Shown: positions 48,301 to 60,459 of the stretch, piece after piece | How positions within the stretch are numbered: the stretch's first letter is position 1 | Layout: every line of letters begins with the position of its first letter | From: Opisthocomus hoazin | Lineage: Eukaryota > Chordata > Aves > Opisthocomiformes > Opisthocomidae | Direction of reading: 5' to 3' | Assembly: GCF_030867145.1 (NCBI RefSeq) | Contig: NC_134431.1 | Coordinates: 8,943,089-9,007,088 of the forward strand | DNA: 64,000 nt | Translations under genes and position numbers: made by a program | The notes under the pieces: generated by a model | Seen by the model: only the letters and a program-made list of their open reading frames with translations | Database searches by the model: none | Told to the model about the DNA's origin: nothing

Positions 48301-51300
48301 AAATTGGTGTTTAACCTGCCAGCCCTCCTTTTCTCACCTAGCTCAGTCTCCAGCTTCATGGGAGAAGCAACAGCAAAACACAGATGAGAACCCACCTGTC
48401 CCCAAGCACATAGCAGCTCTGCACGCTGCCACGGAGGGGCCGCTGCCCCGGCCCTGCTCTCGCTGCCTGGCCGGTCCCTGGCCTGTCCCTGCAGCAACGC
48501 CCCATCACATAGCACTCCGGGGCCCTCCCTGGCTCCGGCTACCCTGCAGCGAGGCATCCCTACGCATCCCACCACCACCATGCCCACACAGTTGGGCTTT
48601 CACCTCTGCCAGCAGCAGGTTTATGGAACAGGTTGGCTCGGTATCACTTCTTGGTTTTTCCAACTCATAAGCATTGCCTCCTGCATGAGATGAGGGGCAG
48701 GATACGAGGGAGTTTTATGCCAATACTTTTCTACCGCGGTAATCGAGTATATATTAAAATGGGACCAGCACTGAGACCAAGTCGCAGCTAAGAAACCTGG
48801 TACTTGTGGCAGTGAAGTCAATAAAAATGGGGCATATTTGATGTCAACAGGACAGACCTCAGCTGGCTTATACTACTGTCTTGTCTCAATTACCTTGGTT
48901 TTCTTCATTTTCCCTGTTCATATCCTTAGATGTGTCTTTCTCCCCAAAGAGGCTTTTTAAAATTGCATTTGCAATTGGCAGCATCATAGCAGTGGAGGCA
49001 GTATTACTTAACCACATGGACAGGAAAGACGTTGTCAACATCATCCCTAAAATTAGTCTGGAAGAGAGAAAAAAGGAAAAGCTGAATATCTTCAGATTGC
49101 AAAGCTCTCTGATATATTATAGCTATAGGAAGAAAAGCTCATGTTCAGGGATAACAAAACTAATAGCAAAAAGGACTTCTGTGACTATTCTGTAATGGGA
49201 TGAAGCGCAAAAAAGGCACTGAACCAAACCATTCTCCTCACACTCTGCTGGCCTCCAAGCAAAGGCAAACAGCTGAATAAACTCAGTAAGCTGGAGAAAA
49301 GGGGATGTGGGCAGCTCCCTGGTGTGGGAGACATTTGCATCACAGCCCACCACAGCAGAGCCGGTTCCCAAGCGCCTGCAGCTCACGTCCCCCATGGAGA
49401 TCCCCTGCTCCCGTAGTCACCTGGCTGGCTGGACTCCCACCAATATGAGGACCCGGAGCGCAATCCTGCGGTGTAAATTCCACTCCTCAATGGCCGAGGC
49501 CATGATTAAACCACTGAGGAAGAGGAAATTGGTGTCTAAAAAGTATTGTGGGCAAACTTTGTTAGATGGGAGGATCCCCAGGAAGGGAAAGAGTACGATG
49601 GGCAGCAGAGCCGTCACAGCCAAGGGCAGAGCCTCCGTGCACCAATACAGGGCCATCAGCAGGATCACATAGAGACATCTTCCTTCCTGCAAAGGAGGAA
49701 AGAGGAAAGGTAAGGCATGTGGCATTACAGAGATGTCTTTTCATCTGGAGCCATGTAGACAAGAAAGTGCACAAATTACTCCTTCAAGGATACCGTATTT
49801 CTCCCAGATCATGTCCATCAAGTGCAACACCTTCCTCCCTATATTGTGTAGGCATTCAGGACTTACACTGATCCTCTGACACCACAGCAAAACCCAAATT
49901 CTCCTTGACTGTCTGAGCTCCCTATGTGCGGCAGGGCAGCAGTGCCCTAGGGTATCAACCACAGCTCTGGAGAGGAGGAAGTGTCCATCCCCATTGAATT
50001 AGGGTGCTAATCCTCAGCGAGCATTGCTGCTAGAGCAATGCCACTAACAGCCTTCAGCGTACCAACAGCTGATGCTGCTACACTTAATGTTTGTGCTTTC
50101 TCTCCGACTTCCACAGATCATGCTTTGCATATCTATGGAAAACCAGCTTTGAGACTGATGTATCCAGACCCCACATTTGCAATAGGAGGCACACAGAAAG
50201 GTTTCTTTTCTTGGATCAGAGTTCTCCGAGAGATCTGTGAGAAACCACTCGACAGTAACCCATCCCAGCCCCTACGGAAACCAGTAAATCAAGCGCCCTG
50301 GTGTCACGCCGCTTCCTGAGGGCAGGGCACTTGCCCATGTCCAGCATCGCCCCGGCCTCAGCCAAGGCTGGCAGAAACCCAGTGCCCCCGCGCCATGAAT
50401 TCATTCATCCGCCCAGGAGGCGCAAACTAGACCAAAGCCATTTGTCATGACAGCCCTGGCCAAAATAACAAGCGACGGAAAGAAGTCAGGAGAATGGCTC
50501 CAAGCTCAGGAGGGGAGAGCCCCGGGGAGGCAGCGGGGAGCCCAGTGTGGAGCTGGGTTTGGGCACAGCCAGGCTGAACAGGGATATTGTCAGAAACTGT
50601 GGGGCAGAGTGCCCGCAGCGCTATAAATAACAGCCAGGAGTCATTTGGAAGCCACAGAGCTATTTATTTTACCACTCTTTTCCAGCTTGTTGAACAGGTT
50701 GAATTGTTACTCAAAGGCACCTCTATCCCTCCGCATAGACCTTCCTCCCTGGCACCCGGGGCTGGGCTTGCTGGGGATTTTGCGAGAGAGATGACGGCTC
50801 TGCTCCCTGGCATGGGGGGTTCGGGAATAGCGTGGGCTGGGAACTCTGTAGAGACATGTTTTGGAGATGACACGCTCTCAGCTCAACGTTTGAGCATGCA
50901 GCAAGGCACCAGAGCAGGTACGGCAGAGCCACAACTTGCCCGGCCACCTGCGAAAAATTTCCTCCAGGCCTGAGCTGAGTGTGGTCATCCCCAAGCTCCC
51001 AGAGCAGACACCAGCCCAGCAGCACATCCACAAACTGAGGATAAAAAAATAACCACGGTTATTGAGAAAGCCACAGAGCAGAATCTACCCCAACACCCTG
51101 CAAGGTGCATAAAGCTGAGTGAATTGAAGCTAATACGGACTTATCATTCAATACATCTGTCGTGAGTGTTTGAAAAGTGGCAGGAATGACAGAATTTCCG
51201 ATTTGCTTTTAGCACTCAAGCTTTGTGTTTCCCAAGCAGTTCTGCTAGTAAAGCTCCAGTGTTTCGGTGCATGTGGAAACACAAATATTGCAGAACTGAG

Positions 51301-54300
51301 AGGAATTTGCTTTGATTTTTTTAATACATTAACCACAGTGGAGCCAACACCTCATGTAAAGTTCCCAAGATCTGAATTTAAAGAGCATTTGCAGTCCTAA
51401 TTTTAGATCCTAGTACAACGAAATACAAGATTCTGTAAAGTAAACCCTTTACGTTCCCAGGGCTCAGCCCTGGCACCTGGCAGCTCCCAGGACCTCCCCA
51501 TGGCTTCACCCCCTCCAAACCAGAAGGACCAGAGCAACAAACCTGACAGTGCTAAATTCTGCAAAAATAAAGAATCATGTTTTAAAATGCTTGCGCACTA
51601 GGTGAGTGATTTCATTCCTGTGGCAACTGATAAATTCTCTCTACTCTGGATCTTTTTATACACCAAATAAATAGCTTTGCTCTCATTAAGCCCTTTTCCA
51701 TTTGATCTCTAAAGGCCATATAAATACTTTTTTTTCTCCTACTGGCAAAATATTCTTCAGTTTTCCGCAAGGAAAGTTGCACAAAAGTCAACTTCAAAAT
51801 AAAGACACTTTGCCTCTTACAGGGGTAGAGTAACCGAAAACATTTAACAACACCTTGATAAAAGAGCGTATCAGTGAAGGCTTTAATTGACTTGATGAAA
51901 CAGATGAAGTACAATTTAGAAAACTGATTATAAGTAAGGGATATTTATTCTCTGGTGTATGGAAAACGTTCTGGAAAACACTGCAATGAAACACAGCACG
52001 AATCTAATAACTTGTCTTCATTGCAAGATCAAAAGCCAAAGGGTAAAACTGAAACAGGGCAGAAAGAACTGCTGTATGGAAGGTTTTCCAAAATTTTGAA
52101 ACCTATATGGGTCAACAGCAAACCACCTGAAAAAGAAAGCTGTAGTATTGTTTGTCTAAATTATTCTATCCCAAAAATTGCACCTATATTAAATAAGTTT
52201 TTCACTTAAGATAGGACCATTCTTGAACAAAAAAGGAACAAGACCACTTCAGAACAGCTTAGATTTGGAGCAAGCACACCCCAGAATAAAAAAAAATTTA
52301 AAGCCATTAATGGAACTGAACCAAATTCTGTATAAAACTGAAATGTTTTTCATTTCAAGATATATTGCAAATGTTAGTTAATTAATTAATGCTCCCAGTA
52401 CCCAGCAAGTTTGGTTAGTATGCGAACAATAAATGCTAACAAATGTCAGAAGAACAGTCTTTGAGGGAGATGCCCACGCAGTTGCATGCAGCACCATCAC
52501 CCCCACATGACCCTTATCCTTCGATCCCTCTGCTGTGTCACTGTTGGACTCCTTTCTACTTCTCTCACCTCCTGGCAGCTTTGTTTTTATTTTTCTTCAA
52601 AATTAATCTATCAAAGTTCAGGGGGGAAAAATGGTAGCGCATAAAAACTTTAAAATGGGTCTTGTGATTGGGTTAATTTTATAACCATTTAATGATTTCC
52701 AGGGAAGTGCTCGGTGGCTCTGGACTGCAGCTGCTCGCCTTCCTGTTGCTCAAGAGCCTTGGGAATGACCTCTGCCCCTCCAGACACAGACCCTGTCTTT
52801 GCTGCACTGAAAGCACCAGGGATTTTCCACAGTGGGGGACCTGCTGAGCTACGGCAGAGGAAGGCAAGCCATAGGGTAGTCTCCCATGGGCAAGAGGGAG
52901 CAGGAGGTCTCCTGGTAGGGCAGATGAGGTGTCCCAGGGAACGGAGGTGCTGGCAGGAAACATGGGTCAGATAAGGCAAACCAGTTGCCCAGGCATAACA
53001 CCAAGGCACAGGCATGGACTAACCACCAGTCCTCAGTGCCAACCTGAAAGGGGACATCAGAGGCTTCAGCTGGACCTTGTTCTCTATCAGCCCAGAGCTG
53101 CCTGCCCCGTGCATACAGCTTCCCCACCAGACAGACCCAGCACTCGTACCCAAAGGTGCCAAAGGCACCACCAAGCTTTGGCTTTTGTCCATCAACCTTT
53201 GCACCTTACATGATCATCCCAGCCTCGCCACCTCATCACAGGCTCTCCCCATCACCCTTCCGTCCTATGACCAGGCAAACGAGTGGCAGACAGCTGAGAG
53301 CGCTCCTCCAGGACCTCAATCCCAATACCAAGAGATATTTTAGCTGGAACTGGAGCTTTCCAAGCTCTTTTATCCTACTACCATCACAAAGGAACATCCT
53401 ATCTGCAACACTCAGAACTACTCAGTACAAAAAAGTACCAGTGGCTTTTAGTATCTCGCTCACAAACTGTTCTCACATTGACTGTGCTACTGGCCATCCC
53501 ACTCCCACTGCCTGTTCACCAGGGTGATGGATATGAGAATCGGATTTCTACTAACCCAGCTCCTGCAAACATTATGTAATCTGGACATAACCCAAGCCCT
53601 GTTTACCAGCCTTCCTGCCAGCAGAGTTGTTTTGCTCCCACTGGGTATTTGCAGAGTGGATAGAAAAGGGCCAGTAACACAGGGGCACAAGGTGGAAGAG
53701 CTTCAGGGAAGATATTTTGCTCTGGAGTTACGCTAGAAAGATATAAAGATTATTAAACACTCTTATTTAAACTTCTTGAAGTATTTTGTAGTTGGTAGAA
53801 AAACAGAATCATTTTCTCTAGTTTGGAAAGCTCAGATAAAGTGGGTAAATTGACCAAGATCACATAGGAAACTAACGACAAAAATGAAATGAGCACCTTG
53901 GAGACAATCTTCCCTGGCTCAGAGGTCTGAGGCTCACACCTTCTCTTGGAGGCAGCAAGAGATCCTACATCTTCAAACCTTCATGGACCATGAAGCTAAA
54001 ACAGCACAGTGTGATGATTTGACACCCTGTGTGATGTTTACAGGACTCCCCTTTTGAATCTTCAGTTTGGCATCAGGGTTTGGTTTTATTTTCAAGACAG
54101 ATCCACCACATTTGATAAGAAAAAGAAACATTTTCAGTGATGATGAACCCACCACAAGTTTAATAAGCTGCTCCTATTATTAACCTCACTGTAAAAATTA
54201 TGTTGTGATAATCTGAACCTGCCAGCTTCAACCCTCTGTATCTTCTTATATGCTCCTCCTTTACACCTTAGCCTGCACTACCCTTACCCAAACTCCGCTT

Positions 54301-57300
54301 GTGACGGATGCACCTTCAAGGTAGTGATCAAGTTACTCCTTGCCTTTTTATTCTTTGAAAGAAATAGTTTAAGCTCCCACAGCCTTTCATCACACGGCCT
54401 GTTTTCCAGTCCTTTAGTCATTCTGAGACTTTGCCAACTTGCCAAAGCCATTTCTGAGCTGTGGAAGCCAGACTGGAAGGACGCTCAGCAAATAGCAGCC
54501 AGACAGATCCTCACTGCTTTTGCTCAACTTTAACACGTCCATACACATAAATGTCACATTAACCCTCTTGGCTGTGGGTAGCCAGTTTAGTAGCAGTGTT
54601 CAGCTAATTATATTGCATCTCAAGCCCTTTTTTGGAACCTGCTCTCCAAGAGGGACTCCAGATCATCCTGACCTGTGGCTAACGTTCCTGGTGACCCCCG
54701 TCTGCCCTGGGGCTTGCAGAAATGCACCCAGTTCATTGGTTCACAAAACTTCTCAGGCAGCTTTTATAACATTTTTGTACAGAAGTTGCCTAAACCTATA
54801 GATTTTAAAGTAGCCAGGGTTGGGTGCAAGGATTTTAATTTCCTTTTAGTTACTGTCACAATAAAAATATTTCATTATCAGACAGCTTCTTATGATACAG
54901 GACTGTACTACTAGAGCTTTCCGGAGTACAGAACAAAACTGGCTCATTGAATACAGCTTTTTCTGTGTTGTCCATCTGGCAACAGAATACCATGGGTCAG
55001 GTTCCTTTTGTGCCACCCACTTGAAACACCACTCATCACCCTCAACACCGTGCCCACAGGGATTTCTTCCTCAGTTCTTTCACATTCCTTTTCATGTTTT
55101 CGACGGTTCTTAGCTACAAATCAATATTGACTCTTGTCAGCTTCTCTCTTCCCCCCAAGTATTGCTGCTTTTACATCCTCCTGCGCCAGCCTTCTCTTCA
55201 CCAGGCATGTTCTCTCTCCAGACTGAAGCTCACAGTGCATATGGTAGAGTAGTCACCCTACTTCCAGTTATCACCCGTCTTTCCCCACAGAAGTTCTTCC
55301 TCTCATCTCTTTGAACTGACCATTGCTTCCAGTTTTGTGAAACTGGCCTTTCTAAATCACCAAGAACATACACAGCAGGGATGGTCTTTGTGCATGAAAT
55401 GTGTAATCAGGCTACAATCACTTATTTCACCTGCCAGGTTGCTCTCCTCACTGCTACCTCTTTGCCCGCCCATGCCCCTGCCATGCTCTCTAGCCAAGGA
55501 TCCAGCTCCCCGGACACCCTGCTCCCAGCCCACCACCCCACTTGCCTACATATGCATCACCCCCTTTCCCTGCAATGCCTTTGTTCATGTTCTTTGTTTT
55601 CAAGTACAGGCAATGTCATTTTTCTTCTGGAAGTTCTTGAAATCTCCTTGTTCTAATCAGGAGGACTCATTACATCCAAGTTAATTTTAAATTGCTCTAT
55701 GGCCACTGAGGAAGTCAAGTCTGTTTTCTGAAGGCACCGGGCCCTATTTGCCTGCTCAGAGCTCCTTTGAGCAGATTTGGCTGTCTCAGCTGTTATGAAG
55801 CCAAGCGGCCGTAGACATTGAGTTCATTAGGAGCTGTTGGAACAAGCTCTTTGCACAGCTCATTAAAAGTGTCCCCCATGCCCCTTCCAGCAGAACAGTT
55901 CCTCCAGCCCCTCCTGCCCTGCCCGGGCTCTTTGCAATCATTCACAGCCTTCTGAGCAGGGGGGTCGCAGGCACTTCCACTCATGGCACAAATATTCAGC
56001 CGTTTCAGCAGCACCCGGAGCAGGAGGTGACACGCAGACCCCTGTGCGGAGAACTGGCTCCTGGGAAGCGGCTCCACACAGAACATTTCCTTCTGCTGTT
56101 TTGTGTGATGGACACAAGTCGCTGTTCCAGCCACGGTTTGGGGAGCACACCCTGAGGTCTCAGCAAACCCACCCACAAGCAGAAATTTCATTTCTCTGTT
56201 TAAGAGAACAGAGATTGCAAACAAAACCACTGATGCAAGTCTCCCTCTCCACAACTGCAACCTACACAGGGCACCAAATAAGAACAAAGGGTATCGATGC
56301 AATGTCAGCACCAGTGCCAGCCCTGATGTTGTCCCTCTGAAGGGACACACACAGAGATTGGGAGAAGAACCACCACAGGGTGACAGCTGATGAGAGCTTT
56401 AATAGCAACTTGCAGGTATGGATGCTGGAATTCATCAGCAACAAGGAAGGCCAGACTTGATGGATGACTTTTCTCACATGGAAATGTGAGAAAATTCTCC
56501 AGGGAGATGTCACCTAGGTGCAGGTTTCACTGGAAAACCCATTGCACCTGGACCACAGGGTGTCACTCAGAAGTACACATTAATCTAAGAAGACACATCC
56601 TATTTGTGGTTCTCTGTTCCATCAACTTTAGGTCATGACTCCTTGGTCTCCAGATGCAAGTGAAATGCTGCCCTTGAAGCCAAAGCTCAGGTGGCTCTTT
56701 ATGGCTCCCGTCCCTTGGGAGATTAAAATTGCTGAGCATCCCAGTGGGGAGAAGGTAAATGCTGAGATGATGCGGGAACAGATTTTAGCATCCCCAGAGC
56801 AGGAAAGCACTGCAGAGGTGCCTGTAAGACACCTTCTTACAAGGCAAACCTCATCCTTAGCCTAGCGAGGGCTGAGCCTTACTGCTTCTCATCTCCTACC
56901 AGTTCCTGTAACACCCTGCAGGGTAGCACACCAACCATCCCAGCAGGAACACCAGGCTCTCCAGCCCATCCAGCTCTCCCATGCTCCAGATGGGCAAATA
57001 CTCGGTAGCATCAAGGTCGCTACAATGACTGCAGCACATGCAGCAGCTCCTGCTGTCCCAGCCTGCTCTCCATCGGTGCCCTGCCTGCGACAACCTCCCA
57101 GTAACACCGGCAGCAGCCCAGTCAGTTGAATTCCTTCCGAGATGGAGCTTGCTGAATGCTCGAGGCAGCTCTTGTGACCTGGCTGCCCAGGGGAGCGCGA
57201 GGCTGGACTCAAGTCCCTTTTTAGGATAAACTATCCAACCCAAGCAGTGCAGCTGAGGGCACACATTTTCCATCACCCACCAGGATAACTTCCAAACTCC

Positions 57301-60023
57301 ACCACCACCATCAGATCCCCTGCCTGCTGAGCCCTCATCTCTTCCCCCCCTTAGTGTTTTACACCACAGTTAAAAGGACAACCTGCTGCCTCCCACTCCT
57401 GCAGCCCCCTGCGGCTCGGGCTGCAGAGGGCAGTTCAAGCAAGCTCCACACGTCAGAACTTAATCCCTTGTTGATGGAACAGCAAGTTTCCTTTCCTGCT
57501 GAACAAGTGAGAGAATTTTATGTTGAAACCATAGATGAATCACTGACCCCTGAACATGAACAGATATAATTTTGTATGGTAGCTCACAGCTACAGGTTCA
57601 GCCCTACGCCAGACCCAGGGAGAACTTGGTGAAGCAACAGTTGGGAATGCTTGAAACCCTGCACTGGTTAACAGCCACAGGAGCATCAGAGTTTTGACAG
57701 CAACCAGTGCAGGTACTGGTCAGTCTCACTGCCACCAACTGTAACGCATTTAGCACCCATGGAACACGAAGAACAGATCGCTACGGCGAGCAGGCAGTCA
57801 ACTCTGCCAGGGCCTCTCCTTCCCCACCCACAGGTGTCCCTTCGCCCTCCCTGCTGCAAACACTTCCACTTTCCCATCACTACTTTTTCTTAAATACAAC
57901 AGCGTTGATGAGACCAGACTGTGCACGAGGTCCTCCGAGGGTGGCACCCAGGAGCATGCTGCCAGCACACTGCAAGAGTGGAGTGGGTGTGAACAGCACC
58001 GTTAGGCAAGCAGAAACTTTTTTTCCCCTTCTGTACATGTGGAGAAAATCCCTTTCCTGAACACCCAAATCTTTACCCAGCCTGTGTCACAGTATGCACT
58101 TCTACGAGGACATAGAGCATCTGGATCGAAGGCTTTCCCACAGTGCAGCTCCAGGTTCATCTGTGATTTAGTCCCATAATTAACCACTGCACGCTTCAGG
58201 CGCAAGCTTGAGCTGAGCATACAGTGAGTCTCCTCACCCTCTAACCATATCTCGTGATTTTACAAGTACCAAAGTCAAACAAGATACTATTAGAAGTAAT
58301 TTAAGTCACTTGTTCAGCTACCATAAGTGAATGTACAAATATAATCATCTACTTACAAATCTGCAACAGAATTAAGTACCTGTTGTGCAATGTGCTTTCT
58401 GCTCTTCAAGGCAGACATGCAGTATATTCCTATTAAGAACTCACCCAATAATGCAAAATGGAAAAAAAGAAGATTAAATCCAATGAATTTTCTCTTTTAA
58501 CATATGGGGTCATTAAATAAAGCAATGGTCACTATTTTTATTTTTATTAAGAGATTTATTTTGCTACCTTGAACATGAACATTGCACCTGACGGGCACTA
58601 TATAGGCAGAGGTAAACGCACTTTCGTGTCCTTACAGTATCTGAATCATTCTGTAATCCTTAAGTACTGAACATCACTTATTTTCTGATGTAAACAAAGT
58701 CATTCTCAAATGAGTCTGAGTCAGAATGTAAGAGTGAAATCCTGCCCATACTGAAGTCAATGGCACAAAATTTCTCAGTGACTTCACTCTCCCACGGACT
58801 TCCACACGAGGCTCAGCGGCTCCTGGTGCTCAAGAGCTGTGTACATGGGACAGTTGCAAAAATCCGCCAGTCTCCAAAGTTTTCCCACAGATTGCTTAAC
58901 GTGCAGCCTAACGCACACGGCAAAGCCCAGACCTTACCAGGAGACCAGTCTGTTCCACGTCTACAGTACGCCACAAATAGCTCACTCGCAAAGCCTTTTC
59001 AGACAGAGCCCCAAAGGTCCCCCCCGAGAATTGCCCGCAGCGGCACAGGTGGCCCCTGCATTTCGCAGCCCCGCAGCGCGCACCCCGCTGCACAGCCACC
59101 TCCAGCTCCGCAGCATCCCTCTCTCCTTGCCTGCACCTCTACCCAGTGCGATTCCCTCAGCAAAGGAGATGGGGCAGCAACCCCAGGCAGTCTGAGCCCT
59201 GGGCACTTGCCTTCCACCCCAGCTCTACAAACACCTCGCTGGGTGATCCTGGCCATGGGTGATGCTGGCTATGGACCTGCCTTGCCTCAGCTTCCCCAGC
59301 TACCTTTAGAGCGCCACAGACACAAACTGCAATGAGGCAGGCAGGTATCAGTGAGAAGTACTGGTTAGTGCTGCTTAGTTCAAGCTGATTCTGAACCTGA
59401 AGGTTCCTTACACCTCCCAATTTCTACGTAAGCAATGTAAATACTTTTCACGCTATCTATTCCTTCTTCTCCCTAAAAAATTCAGATAACTCCAGCATGC
59501 CCCCTCCATTCCCACTCATGTGGCCACGGAAGGGCGACGAGCTGTGGCAGACTGCAGGCTTTAGCGGTCCCCTCCCTCGGGGGGAAACCCTGGCAGGTAG
59601 CAGGGTGACTCTGGTGAGGGTCAGATACTGCTGGGGCTGAGGCAAGGCGTGAGCCCCAAGGCGGGACAGAGCAGCGGGGCTACGGCCCGGGCGCACGCCC
59701 CCAGCCCGGGACGCGGACCCACACACTCGGTCCACGCCCCGAGCCAGCGTCCTCACTTCGTGCTCCCGGCCCACGGCCCCAGCTGGTGCCTCCGCTCAGT
59801 GTGCGCTCCTCGGTGCCCCCGCCCCGTGTCCCCAGCCTGCGACCCCGGGTGGCAGCCCCGGCCGGTGGCCGCCACCCACGCCCCCGCTGCGTGCCCCCCC
59901 GGGCGCGGGTACCTTGGGGGGCAGGCTGAGCAGCACGGGCACCAGCGCCAGCGGCGCGCACAGCAGCACCACGAACCGCCGCACGCTCCACGCCTTCTTC
60001 ACCAGCGCCCCCAGCGCCGCCAT
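33122..60023 (-). CDS. SLC13A3: SLC13A3 / NaDC3, sodium-dependent high-affinity dicarboxylate transporter (joined CDS, 13 exons)
   Basis: A plasma-membrane symporter importing succinate, 2-oxoglutarate and related dicarboxylates (also N-acetylaspartate) with sodium ions, typical of kidney basolateral membrane, liver, brain and placenta. The exons, all bounded by GT-AG, are 60023-59913, 49686-49421, 49057-48894, 43751-43685, 42963-42778, 41886-41761, 39409-39314, 37517-37413, 36398-36301, 35027-34915, 34546-34385, 34042-33905, 33307-33122. They total 1818 nt, or 605 residues plus stop, close to the mammalian length of about 602. Both SNT sodium/substrate motifs are present (143-145, 483-485), as are [13 protein letters not shown] (245-257) and the SLC13 family signature around 518-534 with STPPNS. 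The extracellular C-terminal tail has sequons N586 and N596, as in mammalian NaDC3. The start has a good context (G at -3, G at +4) in a CpG island. Nothing is broken or missing. Confidence 0.97.
33905..34042 (-). CDS. SLC13A3: SLC13A3 coding exon 12 (residues 499-544)
   Basis: In phase 0 at both ends. It carries the SLC13 signature region: [16 protein letters not shown] followed by TPPNSIAF, then GHLMVKDM before a GTAAG donor. Confidence 0.97.
34385..34546 (-). CDS. SLC13A3: SLC13A3 coding exon 11 (residues 445-498)
   Basis: It encodes [10 protein letters not shown] through [20 protein letters not shown], including the second SNT motif at 483-485. Acceptor CTGCAG, donor GTAAGG. Confidence 0.97.
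34915..35027 (-). CDS. SLC13A3: SLC13A3 coding exon 10 (residues 407-444)
   Basis: It encodes [20 protein letters not shown] and [17 protein letters not shown]. Acceptor ATCTAG, donor GTGAGG. It enters in phase 1 and leaves in phase 0. Confidence 0.97.
36301..36398 (-). CDS. SLC13A3: SLC13A3 coding exon 9 (residues 374-407)
   Basis: It encodes [20 protein letters not shown] then [12 protein letters not shown], a membrane segment and cytosolic loop. Acceptor GGACAG, donor GTGAGT. Confidence 0.96.
37413..37517 (-). CDS. SLC13A3: SLC13A3 coding exon 8 (residues 339-374)
   Basis: It encodes [18 protein letters not shown] then [17 protein letters not shown]. Acceptor TTTTAG, donor GTAAGA. Confidence 0.96.
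39314..39409 (-). CDS. SLC13A3: SLC13A3 coding exon 7 (residues 307-339)
   Basis: It encodes the cytosolic loop [20 protein letters not shown] and [11 protein letters not shown]. Acceptor TTGGCAG, donor GTGAGT. Confidence 0.96.
41761..41886 (-). CDS. SLC13A3: SLC13A3 coding exon 6 (residues 265-307)
   Basis: It encodes [20 protein letters not shown] and [19 protein letters not shown], a membrane segment. Acceptor GCTTAG, donor GTACGT. Confidence 0.96.
42778..42963 (-). CDS. SLC13A3: SLC13A3 coding exon 5 (residues 203-265)
   Basis: It encodes an acidic cytosolic stretch, then [18 protein letters not shown] and [18 protein letters not shown]. The acceptor is TTTTAAAG before 42963. A second AG five bases downstream would shift the frame when joined to exon 4, so 42963 is chosen. 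Confidence 0.93.
43685..43751 (-). CDS. SLC13A3: SLC13A3 coding exon 4 (67 nt, residues 181-203)
   Basis: A short exon encoding [18 protein letters not shown] then ASTE. The acceptor CTTTCTTTTTCAG precedes 43751, and the donor GTAAGT starts at 43684. It matches the mammalian NaDC3 loop containing [12 protein letters not shown]. Skipping it would shift the frame with the chosen exon 5 acceptor. Confidence 0.95.
43752..48893 (-). other. SLC13A3: SLC13A3 intron 3, with a CR1 and an unexplained plus-strand open frame
   Basis: A 5.1-kb intron. It holds a CR1 at 46684-47051. On the opposite strand, the region 45396-46052 is free of stops in one frame for 218 codons (ATG at 45495, 184 residues). 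No domain is recognisable in that frame. An AT-rich block with many TAAT cores lies at about 47.88-47.99 kb. No further SLC13A3 exon is needed by the frame. Confidence 0.6.
46684..47051 (-). mobile_element. CR1 LINE fragment in SLC13A3 intron 3
   Basis: GAATCATAGAATGG begins at 46684 and is followed by the CR1 landmarks: TTTGGGTTGGAAGGGACCTT, GAGCAGGGACACCTTTCACT, CCTTGTCCTATCACTACAC and CTTCTCCAGGCTGAA. It has the same orientation as the gene and is close in type to the copy at 17568-18102. It is truncated at about 47051 with no useful open frame. Confidence 0.92.
48894..49057 (-). CDS. SLC13A3: SLC13A3 coding exon 3 (residues 126-181)
   Basis: It encodes [20 protein letters not shown] with the first SNT motif (143-145), then [18 protein letters not shown] and a charged loop. 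Acceptor CTTCCAG, donor GTAATT. Confidence 0.97.
49421..49686 (-). CDS. SLC13A3: SLC13A3 coding exon 2 (residues 38-126)
   Basis: It encodes the first transport-domain helices: [20 protein letters not shown], then [19 protein letters not shown] and the EEWNLHRR loop. Acceptor TTTGCAG, donor GTGACT. Confidence 0.97.
49687..59912 (-). other. SLC13A3: SLC13A3 intron 1 (10.2 kb), no internal gene recognised
   Basis: The largest intron. There is no recognisable transposon, RNA gene or extra coding exon. Chance open frames occur (for example 55793-56350 on minus, 185 codons) without domains. The right end, from about 59.0 kb, becomes GC-rich as part of the CpG island. First introns often carry enhancers, but no specific element can be supported here. 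Confidence 0.5.
59913..60023 (-). CDS. SLC13A3: SLC13A3 coding exon 1 (residues 1-37)
   Basis: It encodes [20 protein letters not shown] followed by [17 protein letters not shown], the cytosolic N-terminus and first membrane helix. The donor GTACCC starts at 59912, phase 0. Confidence 0.95.
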
Positions 60024-60200
60024 CCCGCGCCGCCATCCCGCGCCCGCCCCGCGGCCCCGTTTTATCCCGCCGCGCAGGAGCGGGGCGGGGCTGGCCCGAG
60101 CCGCCCGCTGGGAGGGGCCCCGCTACATCACTCCGCCCCCTGGGCGGGGCCCCGCTGTATCGCCCCGCCCCTCAGCCCCTCGGACCCCCGTGCTGCGGCC
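60024..60200 (-). promoter_or_regulatory. SLC13A3: SLC13A3 promoter with GC boxes
   Basis: This lies immediately upstream of the SLC13A3 ATG. Sp1-type GC boxes are at 60081-60090 (CGGGGCGGGG), 60133-60139, 60142-60150 and 60161-60170. A minus-strand ATAAAAC at about 60066-60060 is TATA-like, but it is only about 40 bases from the ATG and would leave a very short 5' UTR. A GC-box unit is duplicated with a 32-bp period (60114 and 60146). It belongs to a GC/CpG-rich island spanning about 59.6-60.4 kb. Confidence 0.65.
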
Positions 60201-60459
60201 GCCCCCTCTCCCGTCTCCCCGTTTTCCTGCAGCTGCGGCCGCTCGTCTCGGGCCGCCGGAGGGGTTCGGCAGCGGAGACGTTTCGAAACCGGTTCGGAAA
60301 GCAAGAGCTGTTCGGGTTTGGCCGCCTGTACGCTGCAGGCCGTAAGACCGCGGCTGGCTGCGCCAGGAACTCCGGTTCAACACCTCCAGCCTCACGGACA
60401 TGGTGGGGACAAGCGACTGCCAGAGGAAACCCCCCAAACCCAGCAGTTTAAATATCTGG

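Noticed and set aside
42778-48894. Joining SLC13A3 exon 3 directly to exon 5 at acceptor 42958
   Set aside because: It keeps frame but omits the conserved [12 protein letters not shown] loop. A strong 67-nt exon at 43751-43685 was then found, and with it the 42963 acceptor restores the mammalian-like protein. The direct join remains possible only as a minor isoform.
55793-56350. 185-codon minus-strand frame in SLC13A3 intron 1, considered as an alternative first exon
   Set aside because: No match to transporter N-termini, no donor giving the phase 0 needed by exon 2 with a sensible peptide, and no domain.
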